A DNA stretch of 12,158 bases from Vampirovibrionales bacterium (GTDB lineage Bacteria > Cyanobacteriota > Vampirovibrionia > Vampirovibrionales > JAJTHC01), in NCBI GenBank assembly GCA_021299615.1, contig JAJTHC010000023.1, positions 1 through 12,158 on the forward strand, in the 5' to 3' direction. The notes beneath the pieces are model-generated. The model worked only from the letters and a program-made list of their open reading frames with translations, searched no databases and was not told the DNA's origin. How positions within the stretch are numbered: position 1 is the stretch's first letter; every line of letters starts with the position of its first letter. The translations under genes and the position numbers were made by a program. This document shows positions 5,732 through 12,158 of the stretch, piece by piece.

Positions 5732-7021
5732 ATGACCCAAGCCACGCCTCAAAAGACCCTACACCCTGAATTTCTCGCCCAAGCCAAGTTCTTGGTGCAA
5801 GGGGCGGAACTCCTGCCAGCGAGCGTTGAACAGCTCGCCTTACGTTTGCAAACAGCGATTGAAACAGGCGTTCCCTTACGAATCAAGCTGGGGCTGGATC
5901 CCACACGCCCTGACTTACATTTAGGGCATGCCGTTGTCCTCAAAAAACTACGGATGTTCCAAGATCTCGGGCATCAAGCCGTCATGATTATCGGCGATGC
6001 CACCGCCATGGTGGGAGATCCGTCTGGGCGAAATAAGACGCGTCCGCCCTTGAGCGAAGAAGACGTCCAAATCAACGCCCAAACCTACTTGGAACAAGCG
6101 GGCAAAGTCATTAAGCTCGACACGGTGGAAATCGTTCGAAACAGTACCTTTTTCAACGCCATGGGCTTGAATAATCTCTTGCAATTGATGGCTCAAGTGA
6201 CGGTGGCTCAAATTTTAACCCGTGAAGACTTCAACAAGCGATACACCGAAAATACGCCGATCGCCCTCCACGAGTTTCTCTACCCCCTCATGCAAGCCTA
6301 TGATTCCGTGATGGTCAAAGCCGATTTAGAGCTTGGCGGTACGGATCAACGCTTCAATAACCTTTTGGGGCGTGAAATGCAAGTGGCTTACGCCAAGTTA
6401 AAAGGCGAAGATGTCAGCAAGCTGAATCCGCAAATGGTCTTGCTCTTGCCCCTTTTAGAAGGCACCGACGGCAAAGTCAAAATGTCGAAATCCTACCCCG
6501 AACATTGCATCAATTTCACCGACACCGCCGAAGACATGTTCGGCAAGCTCATGTCCATTCCCGATGACTTAATCTTGCGTTATGAGACGCTTTTAAGCAT
6601 TTTACCGCCTGATCAACTCCAGCAACATGCGATGCTTTTGGAAGATCCTGTCAAGCACGGCATCAACCCCCGAGACATCAAGGCAGGCATGGCAAAGTAC
6701 ATCGTCGCCCAATACCACGATGCCCAAGCCGCAGAAGCGTCTGAAAAAGGCTTTGTCGACCGTTTCCGCAATAAAGAATTGCCCACGGATATGCCTGAAG
6801 CCACGCTAGACGCAGGGCAGGCTTACACTATCATTGATCTCATCGCTCAACATGAGTTGGCGGCATCAAAAAGCGAAGCCAAACGGCTCGTGCAAGGCGG
6901 AGGCGTGAAGCTTAACGGCACCGACAAGCTTAGCGACGTCGATGCCACGCTCACGCTAAACGCAGGGGAGTCGGTGATCTTACAGGTGGGCAAGCGAAAG
7001 TTCATCCGATTTACAGCTTAG
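5732..7021 (+). CDS. tyrS: Tyrosyl-tRNA synthetase
   Basis: Cytoplasmic class I aminoacyl-tRNA synthetase that charges tRNA-Tyr with tyrosine. 429 residues, normal length. The Rossmann-fold catalytic domain carries the HIGH-type motif HLGH at 63-66 after LDPTRPD, the tyrosine-site segments YPLMQAYD (184-191) and GGTDQRFN (202-209), and the KMSKS loop at 250-254 (VKMSKSYPE). A C-terminal S4 RNA-binding domain occupies about 365-429 (SKSEAKRLVQGGGVKLNG, ending VGKRKFIRF). The motif spelling and length fit the TyrZ-like branch of bacterial TyrRS. The start is supported by AAGGA 9 nt upstream and the promoter at 5662-5691. It is monocistronic: the next gene is convergent only 6 bp away, with no clear terminator between them. 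Confidence 0.97.
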   Translation: MTQATPQKTLHPEFLAQAKFLVQGAELLPASVEQLALRLQTAIETGVPLRIKLGLDPTRPDLHLGHAVVLKKLRMFQDLGHQAVMIIGDATAMVGDPSGRNKTRPPLSEEDVQINAQTYLEQAGKVIKLDTVEIVRNSTFFNAMGLNNLLQLMAQVTVAQILTREDFNKRYTENTPIALHEFLYPLMQAYDSVMVKADLELGGTDQRFNNLLGREMQVAYAKLKGEDVSKLNPQMVLLLPLLEGTDGKVKMSKSYPEHCINFTDTAEDMFGKLMSIPDDLILRYETLLSILPPDQLQQHAMLLEDPVKHGINPRDIKAGMAKYIVAQYHDAQAAEASEKGFVDRFRNKELPTDMPEATLDAGQAYTIIDLIAQHELAASKSEAKRLVQGGGVKLNGTDKLSDVDATLTLNAGESVILQVGKRKFIRFTA

Positions 7022-7027
7022 CGTTTT

Positions 7028-7453
7028 CTAGAAGAAACCTCTCCAAAAACCAATGGTGGCAAATTCGATAAGGAGATCCATAATCGCCCACTCACTGACG
7101 AATTTAGCGAATTGTGCAGGGTATCGAACCCATGCATTGGGATGTTCTACAGCGTTTTTAATACCAGGTAATTGGGCTATTTGGTGCATGGCAAGCCCTG
7201 CACCCACAATGGCAGTGGGGAAAATAATCGCTTTGCTCGCAATGCGTTGCCACCACGGAGCCTCTTGCTCTTTTCGCAAGGCTTCCTGATAGCGATTTCG
7301 TGGGTGGGCGTAAGGATGCTTGGCGGCCGCCGTATCCATCTCTAGGTAAGGATCTAGGCGATCAGACGCATCCACAGTGGCGAGTGCAGCGGAACGAGGC
7401 GCCACGGACGCCATGGGGGTAAAGGGTTTTAGATTGAGAGGGCTTACACTCAT
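7028..7453 (-). CDS. Hypothetical small membrane-associated protein
   Basis: About 141 residues, not recognised. ATG at 7453 is preferred over the in-frame GTG one codon upstream because AAAGG sits 9 nt before the ATG and a good promoter lies at 7483-7511. The N-terminal half is polar, rich in Ala and Pro and probably unstructured. The C-terminal half has a hydrophobic segment (AIIFPTAIVGAGLAMHQIA) and a second, weaker one (EWAIMDLLIEFATIGFW) separated by a loop rich in aromatic and basic residues. There is no cleavable signal peptide. It is convergent with tyrS and its base composition is host-like. It could be a lineage-specific envelope protein, but that is a guess. Confidence 0.65.
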   Translation of the reverse strand: MSVSPLNLKPFTPMASVAPRSAALATVDASDRLDPYLEMDTAAAKHPYAHPRNRYQEALRKEQEAPWWQRIASKAIIFPTAIVGAGLAMHQIAQLPGIKNAVEHPNAWVRYPAQFAKFVSEWAIMDLLIEFATIGFWRGFF

Positions 7454-7482
7454 CACACAGTACCTTTTGTCTTTGTTTGGGA

Positions 7483-7511
7483 ATTATAGCACTGTAGTAT
7501 AAAACCGTCTA
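7483..7511 (-). promoter_or_regulatory. Minus-strand promoter of the hypothetical gene
   Basis: On the minus strand, -35-like TAGACG (7511-7506), a 17-nt spacer and a perfect -10 TATAAT (7488-7483). This gives a short leader before the ATG at 7453. The stretch TATAAAACCGTCTAGGG here resembles TATAAAACGGTCTATGG downstream of the RNase gene (2714-2730). Confidence 0.55.
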
Positions 7512-7551
7512 GGGATTTTTTTGTGCGTTTGGGGCGGGTGTAAAAAGGGGG

Positions 7552-7580
7552 TTGACGGCGTGTTTTGTTTATACGATGAT
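7552..7580 (+). promoter_or_regulatory. Candidate promoter of tRNA-Glu (and possibly the R-M operon)
   Basis: -35 TTGACG at 7552-7557, a 17-nt spacer, then GATGAT at 7575-7580 (4/6 match to TATAAT). The predicted start is near 7587, about 40 nt before the mature tRNA. No better promoter was found between the tRNA and the methyltransferase gene. Confidence 0.4.
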
Positions 7581-7625
7581 GAAATTGTTGAAGTTCGATT
7601 GAGCTTTGACGAAAGACAATTAAAT

Positions 7626-7698
7626 GCTCCCATCGTCTAGAGGCCTAGGACACATCCCTTTCACGGATGCGGCAGGGGTTCGAATCCCCTTGGGAGTA
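7626..7698 (+). tRNA. tRNA-Glu (anticodon UUC)
   Basis: 73 nt cloverleaf. Acceptor GCTCCCA pairs with TGGGAGT (a G-U at the first pair), discriminator A. Anticodon stem CATCC/GGATG with loop CTTTCAC gives anticodon TTC at 7660-7662. T-arm AGGGG-TTCGAAT-CCCCT. CCA is not encoded. The D-arm region TCGTCTAGAGGCCTAGGACA closely follows bacterial tRNA-Glu. The 3' end is followed by a T-rich run but no hairpin. tRNA 3' ends are common integration sites, and foreign-looking DNA starts immediately downstream. Confidence 0.97.
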
Positions 7699-7726
7699 TT
7701 TTTCTTTGTTTTGACTGGAGATCTCA

Positions 7727-8788
7727 ATGTTAATGCCTGAAGAAGATAGCAGTTTAACAAAGCTAAAAGTGCTAGATTTGTTTTGTGGAGCAGGTGGTTT
7801 TTCCTTTGGTTTTGAAGAGGCTGGTTTTGATGTTGTCGCTGGTTTTGACTTTGATAAAGAGGCACTCCTTACTTTTCAACATAATCATCCTAATGCACAA
7901 GCCATTCATCATGATTTGAGTCAACCCATACCCAATATTGAAAACTTCAAGAACGTAGATGTAGTGATTGGGGGACCTCCTTGTCAGGGCTTTTCTATTT
8001 CAGGCAAACGTGATTCAACTGATGAGCGTAACCAGCTATATAAAGCCTACTTGCATACCTTAGAACATATTCAGCCTAAAGCCTTTATTATGGAGAATGT
8101 CCCTAATTTATTAGCTATGGAAGGTGGACTTTTAAAAGATCAGATTATAGCCGACTTGTCCGCAATGGGTTATCTCGTTACTTATCAAATTTTAAATGCT
8201 TCTCATTTTGGAGTCCCTCAAAATAGACGACGTGTCTTTTTAGTTGGAATGCAAGACTCCTATTTTACTTTCCCCATTCCTACAACTAATGATATAATTA
8301 ATTGCTGTGATGCCATTAGTGATTTGTCTGATAGTTCTATTGACGATGGAGATTCCTACCCTATGCCTCCTGCTACAGAATATCAAAGATTAATGCGTCA
8401 ACAGTCTAAGGGTATTTTTAATCATGAAGCGACGAAGCATACCGATAAAACAAAGTCTATTATTGCTTTAGTTCCTGACGGTGGGAATTATAAGGATTTA
8501 CCTTTAGATCTACAAGGCACTCGAAAGGTAAATATCGCATGGACACGATATGCCAGTGGCAAACCGAGTCCAACGATTGACACGGGGCATAATCATCATT
8601 TTCATTATCAATACAACCGAGTACCCACCGTTAGGGAGTCGGCAAGATTACAATCCTTTCCTGATTCTTTTATATTTAAAGGTAAAAAAACCAGTCAATA
8701 CAGACAAGTAGGTAATGCAGTTCCACCTATTTTAGCTAAAACTTTAGCTCGAAATCTTTATACAATCTTGAAAAAGGATATTGTTTGA
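7727..8788 (+). CDS. DNA (cytosine-5-)-methyltransferase 1 of the R-M operon
   Basis: Transfers a methyl group from S-adenosylmethionine to C5 of cytosine in a specific DNA site, protecting it from the co-encoded nuclease. 353 residues, typical of Type II enzymes. Motif I VLDLFCGAGGFS (15-26); motif IV GGPPCQGFS with the catalytic Cys86; motif VI MENV (122-125); motif VIII QNRRRVFLVG (165-174); motif IX RESARLQSFPD (303-313); motif X GNAVPP (329-334). The target-recognition region is about 185-285, and its sequence does not reveal the site. ATG 7727 is chosen because GGAG lies 6 nt upstream; ATG 7733 is possible. It begins only 28 nt after tRNA-Glu, so read-through expression is plausible. 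First gene of the operon; the next start overlaps its stop. Confidence 0.95.
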   Translation: MLMPEEDSSLTKLKVLDLFCGAGGFSFGFEEAGFDVVAGFDFDKEALLTFQHNHPNAQAIHHDLSQPIPNIENFKNVDVVIGGPPCQGFSISGKRDSTDERNQLYKAYLHTLEHIQPKAFIMENVPNLLAMEGGLLKDQIIADLSAMGYLVTYQILNASHFGVPQNRRRVFLVGMQDSYFTFPIPTTNDIINCCDAISDLSDSSIDDGDSYPMPPATEYQRLMRQQSKGIFNHEATKHTDKTKSIIALVPDGGNYKDLPLDLQGTRKVNIAWTRYASGKPSPTIDTGHNHHFHYQYNRVPTVRESARLQSFPDSFIFKGKKTSQYRQVGNAVPPILAKTLARNLYTILKKDIV

Positions 8789-10143
8789 TGATATATAATC
8801 ATTTAGATCAATATAGGTGTGCGATTGTTCGAGGTAAAGCCTCTTCGGATTTGGATAACCTATTACCAGCGTATGCAGGAATTTTACAAGAACTTTGTCC
8901 CTGTACCAAAGAAACCTTTAGGAATGATTTTGACTCAAAATTAATGAGTTATTTACCAAACTCTACACAAAAGACCTTAGACAATCATCGTACAGAAATT
9001 GCGGGTAAGCTATTTGGTATGTATTATGAAGACTCTTATGGTTTTATTCATATTTCCGAAAGAACGTTGAAATTATTAGAGGACTCTGATCAAATTTCCT
9101 TTTTTAAAGATTTGTGCTTAGCTTACCAATTCCCCTCTGGAATGAATAAACCTCAAACCCTTCAAGAGCATTTAAAAGAGCATATTTCTATTCGCCAATT
9201 ATGTTTTTTAATGAATGTTTTATTGCTTTGTCATAAACAGTCGATTTTTCTTTCAAAAAAACAAATTGGTTACTATGTTTTAAACTCTAAAGATGTTTTA
9301 CGTGGGAAAGCTAAAGCAGAGGAAGTCTTTTTACAAATACAGAACGACTTCTCAAAAGGGATTCAAAGATCAATTCCTAACCCCAATAACAAAGAAGCTT
9401 CTTATGTGTATCAACATATCAATGAACAGTTAAATCTTTTATTTTTGGCTAACTTAATACTATTTGAAAATGGTGTGGTTTATCTAAATGAAAAAGAGTT
9501 AAAGTTTATCCAAGAAATGGCTTCTCAAAAATCTAATAAACTTCTATTTGATTTTTATAAATATAACTTTAGTTCTGTACAAGATCGAAAAGAATGTTTG
9601 AAAGATTGGGATTATTATTTCGGACAGCTCTCAAATCTAGAAGTAGATCAGACTTTAATCGAAAACATTATAATCACCCCCACAAAACCTACAGAAGAAA
9701 CAACGGTTGCTATAGGCGACGAAGGTGAGGAATATGTCTATGAACTAGAACGTTCTAGAATTAAGGAACTAAATCCTCGCCTGCTTAACAAAGTTAAAAA
9801 ATTAGGAAGAATAAAAGGGATTGGTTTTGATATTCAATCTGTCTACGGTGAAGGCGATTTCCCTGACTTTGCTAAATATATTGAAGTAAAGACAACGAAA
9901 CGAGTTACTCCTCCTACTCAAACCACTTTTCAAGATACGATTAACCTTACTAGAAATGAATGGATAGCAGCCCAGCAACACAGTAAGGATTATTTTATTT
10001 ATAGATTATATATTTTTCAAGGGGGTGTTCGTATATTTGTTATAGAAAATCCCTATAAAGCTTCTCAAACAGGGCAATTAAAAGTAATTCCTCTGACATT
10101 TCGTTTAGACTTTGATCAAAATAGTGGGAGGTTCTATGCTTAA
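8788..10143 (+). CDS. DUF3883-like PD-(D/E)XK restriction endonuclease
   Basis: Probable endonuclease of the system, 451 residues. The C-terminal part (about 308-440) has the DUF3883 nuclease pattern: GDEGEEYVYELERSR, then GIGFDI with D349, YIEVKTT with E367-x-K369, and LTRNEWIAAQQHSKDYFIYR. This gives a D-(x)17-ExK active site of the PD-(D/E)XK fold. The first 300 residues look alpha-helical and probably bind DNA; IGYYVLNSKDVLRGK and YVYQHINEQLNLL look like family-conserved segments. ATG 8788 overlaps the upstream methylase stop by one base (TGATG) with AAGGA 9 nt before it; the in-frame TTG at 8785 is less likely. Its place between two methylase genes argues for a cognate nuclease rather than a modification-dependent one, but cleavage is not shown. 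Very AT-rich. Confidence 0.8.
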   Translation: MIYNHLDQYRCAIVRGKASSDLDNLLPAYAGILQELCPCTKETFRNDFDSKLMSYLPNSTQKTLDNHRTEIAGKLFGMYYEDSYGFIHISERTLKLLEDSDQISFFKDLCLAYQFPSGMNKPQTLQEHLKEHISIRQLCFLMNVLLLCHKQSIFLSKKQIGYYVLNSKDVLRGKAKAEEVFLQIQNDFSKGIQRSIPNPNNKEASYVYQHINEQLNLLFLANLILFENGVVYLNEKELKFIQEMASQKSNKLLFDFYKYNFSSVQDRKECLKDWDYYFGQLSNLEVDQTLIENIIITPTKPTEETTVAIGDEGEEYVYELERSRIKELNPRLLNKVKKLGRIKGIGFDIQSVYGEGDFPDFAKYIEVKTTKRVTPPTQTTFQDTINLTRNEWIAAQQHSKDYFIYRLYIFQGGVRIFVIENPYKASQTGQLKVIPLTFRLDFDQNSGRFYA

Positions 10144-11165
10144 TGTATAAAGTGATTTCTTTATTTTCAGGTTGTGGTGGAGCAGATTTAGGTCTCATAG
10201 GTGGATTTCAATACCTAGAAACAGAATACCCAAGCCTGCCTATTGAAATAGTGCATGCTTCTGATATTGATAAAAAAGCTGTAATGACTTATCAGAAAAA
10301 TTTTAATCATTTTGCCTGTGCCGAAGATATTCACAATCTCGATTTCAGAGCCTTTTCAACAGATCTTGTTGTGGGAGGCTTTCCCTGTCAACCCTTTTCA
10401 ACGGTCAATCCTACAAAACAACCAGAGAAAAAAGAAAACCAATTATTTTGGGAAATGGCAAGAGCTATTCAAGAGACTCGTCCAAAAGCTTTTATTGCAG
10501 AAAATGTAAAAGGTTTTTATAGTTTAAAACAAGGTTTGTATTTTAAATTAGCTTGCAAAGCATTTGAAGAACTAGGTTATTCTTTATCATATCAAATCTT
10601 AAAAGCTAGTCATTATGGCATCCCACAGAAAAGGGAGCGTATTTTTATTGTGGGGATTCGTCAAGACTTGTCGATACAATTTACCTTCCCTGAACCTACC
10701 CATGGGGCTGATAGTCAAGACGGATACCCTGAAGTTCCATTGAAAGCCGTTATAGACGATATATATCCTGATAATCCTAAATATTTTTTTTCTGAGCGAG
10801 CTGTTCAAGGGGTTAAAAATGCAAAAAACAATATGAAACGAGCATTAGCACAAAACTTAAACGAACCTTGTTTAACAATTACTAGTCATTTAGCCAAAGT
10901 AAGCTTAAATTCTCGTGATCCTGTCTTGTTGGTGGATGCTTCTAAAGAACTTTATAGAAGATTCACACCAAGAGAAGCGGCAAGGATTCAATCTTTTCCT
11001 GATAATTTTGAATTTTCAGGAAGTGAAGCTGATGCTTATAGGCAAATAGGCAATGCGGTTCCCCCTGTTTTAATGTGGCATGTGGCGAATCAGTTAGTTA
11101 AAGTGCTTGATGCCTCTCATATCAAACAGGACATCCAAGAAAAATTGCCTATTCTTGTATCCTGA
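10143..11165 (+). CDS. DNA (cytosine-5-)-methyltransferase 2 of the R-M operon
   Basis: Second m5C methyltransferase, 340 residues, complete. Motif I ISLFSGCGGADLG (5-17); motif IV GGFPCQPFS with Cys82; motif VI ENV (120-122); motif VIII QKRERIFIVG (162-171); motif IX region FTPREAARIQSFPD (274-287); motif X GNAVPP (303-308). Its motif I and IV spellings and its target-recognition region differ from methylase 1, so it is not a recent duplicate. It presumably modifies a different strand or a different site. ATG overlaps the endonuclease stop (TAATG), with GGGAGG 11 nt upstream. The C-terminus ends within a few bases of the composition change, so the last residues (about 325-340) may derive from the junction. 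Confidence 0.95.
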   Translation: MYKVISLFSGCGGADLGLIGGFQYLETEYPSLPIEIVHASDIDKKAVMTYQKNFNHFACAEDIHNLDFRAFSTDLVVGGFPCQPFSTVNPTKQPEKKENQLFWEMARAIQETRPKAFIAENVKGFYSLKQGLYFKLACKAFEELGYSLSYQILKASHYGIPQKRERIFIVGIRQDLSIQFTFPEPTHGADSQDGYPEVPLKAVIDDIYPDNPKYFFSERAVQGVKNAKNNMKRALAQNLNEPCLTITSHLAKVSLNSRDPVLLVDASKELYRRFTPREAARIQSFPDNFEFSGSEADAYRQIGNAVPPVLMWHVANQLVKVLDASHIKQDIQEKLPILVS

Positions 11166-12009
11166 CGACAACCAAACAGGCACAAGCACAGGGCTAAGCA
11201 AGTGCTGGGACGGCGACGCTTTCAAGCGAATCCGTGTGGTGGAAGGCAATAGCATTATTGCAGGTAAACGTCTTGCCATGCACCTGATGATGCAACCGAT
11301 TGTGTCGGAAGGCTTACTTCAAAATAAGCTCAATCAACAACAAGGCTTGTTGGCTCGAATGTTGGTGATTTATCCCGATTCAACGATGGGGCATCGAAGA
11401 TTTAAGCAATCCACCAGCTTGCTGAATGCGTATAGCCAGCACTTGCTCGCTATTTTGAGCATGCCTCCCCCCACGGATATGAATCATGCGAATGAACTTA
11501 AGCCTCGTGTTTTAAAGCTCACACCAGAAGCAGAAGGCTTGTTGGTTGCGTTGCATGATGAAATTGAAGCACAATTGGGTGAACATGGCGACTTACGCCA
11601 TATTTCAGGCTTTGCGAATAAGATCCCCGAACATGCCACACGGATTGCGGGGGTTTTAACCTTCATTCAGAATACGCAAGCCACGGAACTAAAAGAAAAT
11701 GCGGTAAAAGCGGGGATCATGCTGGCACGCTATTATTTAGCCGAAGCCTTGCGATTGAATGAATCACACCCCGATGATGAGGGCATACGGCTTGCCAAGA
11801 AGTTAAAGGCATGGCTAGATGACAAGTGGGATGAACCCGCCGTGTCGAAGCCGTGCATTCAAAACAAGGTGCCGAATGAACTCCGAAATAAAGCTAAGCT
11901 GAACATCGCCTTTGATGTGTTGGTCGAGCATGGCTGGCTGGCACCGCTCGATGAACCCACGGCGATCAAGGGGCATACACGCCAAGAAGCGTTTAAGGTG
12001 AGGGGCTAG
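11166..12009 (+). pseudogene. 5'-truncated DUF3987-family gene remnant
   Basis: The reading frame ends at TAG 12009 and is open back into the methylase gene, but recognisable DUF3987 similarity starts only around 11190: GLSKCWDGDAFKRIRVVEG, then GKRLAMHLMMQPIVSEGLL, QQGLLARMLVIYPDSTMG and a winged-helix-like C-terminus. DUF3987 proteins are helicase/primase-associated ATPase-like proteins of plasmids, phages and integrated elements, usually 500-800 residues. Only the C-terminal 280 or so are left here, and the P-loop half is missing. There is no convincing start codon or ribosome site after the methylase stop. G+C is host-like, in contrast to the AT-rich cassette, so the cassette probably replaced or displaced the 5' part. 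A short expressed protein cannot be ruled out. Confidence 0.7.
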
Positions 12010-12157
12010 CTGTTTCCAGCTGAACGTCTCGGTTCTTTTCGAAAAGGATGCGTGCCGATTTTATTTTTAACTGCTCATCAGTGGCGACTTTTTCTTCTCG
12101 TCGACCTTTACTTTCTCGAATAAGAAAGACTCTTGCATCACCTTGTGATTTCTTTAC
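11993..12157 (-). CDS. 3' end of a gene, possibly Type III restriction (Res) subunit
   Basis: Open minus-strand frame from the window edge to TAA at 11993, 54 codons, 5' part outside the window. DARVFLIRESKGRREEK gives a hydrophobic strand ending in E-S-K, the ExK half-site of PD-(D/E)XK nucleases. DEQLKIKSARILFEKN then resembles the segment after the ETKG motif at the C-terminus of Type III Res proteins (E..KI..A..FFE). If so, it would be the helicase/nuclease subunit of a second restriction system. Its end overlaps the DUF3987 remnant by 17 bp in convergent orientation. The frame is secure; the family call rests on a short stretch. Confidence 0.45.
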   Translation of the reverse strand, partial: VKKSQGDARVFLIRESKGRREEKVATDEQLKIKSARILFEKNRDVQLETASPSP

Positions 12158-12158
12158 A

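Larger units (their letters stand above)
7699..11165 (+). other. AT-rich horizontally acquired restriction-modification cassette
   Basis: The three genes here are much more AT-rich than both flanks: 13/60 G+C at 9241-9300, against 28/60 at 6481-6540 and 29/60 at 11341-11400. Composition changes right after tRNA-Glu on the left and around 11165-11200 on the right, where a broken DUF3987 gene begins. No integrase or transposase is present, and no direct repeat of the tRNA 3' end was found at the right edge, so the means of entry is unknown. Confidence 0.65.

Noticed and set aside
7670..7698. Attachment-site direct repeat of the tRNA-Glu 3' end
   Set aside because: No second copy of the GGTTCGAATCCCC segment was found elsewhere in the window, and no integrase is present; the partner site could lie outside.
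7457..7726. Controller (C) protein gene upstream of the R-M operon
   Set aside because: No small helix-turn-helix frame lies between the hypothetical gene and the methylase; the space holds promoters and the tRNA.
7620..7865. Minus-strand frame across tRNA-Glu and the methylase start
   Set aside because: It runs through a tRNA gene and the highly conserved methylase motif I coding region; chance frame.
11107..11165. TTG/ATG at 11107-11112 as the start of the DUF3987 protein
   Set aside because: These codons lie inside methylase 2 in another frame, the encoded residues match nothing in DUF3987, and no ribosome site precedes them.

Overview
The window most likely comes from a non-photosynthetic relative of the cyanobacteria (Vampirovibrionia/'Melainabacteria'-like). 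This is an inference. The catalytic core of the RNase E/G protein, the BioY-like membrane protein and the RimI-like acetyltransferase all read like cyanobacterial family members, yet nothing photosynthetic is present. Host-like genes have a GC content near the high 40s percent (28/60 G+C in 6481-6540).

Layout. 1-2679 (+) encodes an RNase E/G-type ribonuclease with a long disordered tail; its true start is probably just upstream of the window. 2680-3284 is a gene-free block of nested palindromic and inverted repeats that looks like short non-autonomous (MITE-like) elements. 3276-5235 (-) is a tightly overlapping three-gene operon: RimI-like GNAT, BioY-like biotin transporter component, second GNAT. 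5236-5731 holds another copy of the repeat family and the tyrS promoter. 5732-7021 (+) is tyrS. 7028-7453 (-) is an unrecognised small membrane protein convergent with tyrS. 7626-7698 (+) is tRNA-Glu(UUC).

From the tRNA rightwards the window is accessory DNA. Only 28 nt after the tRNA begins an AT-rich (13/60 G+C in 9241-9300), translationally coupled three-gene restriction-modification operon: a cytosine-C5 methyltransferase, a DUF3883-like PD-(D/E)XK endonuclease and a second cytosine-C5 methyltransferase. One endonuclease with two m5C methyltransferases suggests a Type II system whose asymmetric target needs a separate methylase for each strand, as in HgaI; the target cannot be read from the sequence. 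The operon stops abruptly against a 5'-truncated DUF3987-type plasmid/phage gene with host-like composition (about 11166-12009). That remnant converges with the last codons of a minus-strand gene ending at 11993, whose ESK and following residues resemble the C-terminus of a Type III restriction (Res) subunit. Together this looks like a defence cassette placed beside a tRNA-Glu gene in an older mobile-element remnant.

Points most worth a second look are the dual-methylase system expressed behind a tRNA, the nested repeats with an invariant 37-nt hairpin, an RNase E without zinc-link cysteines, and an acetyltransferase whose stop codon comes from a repeat end.
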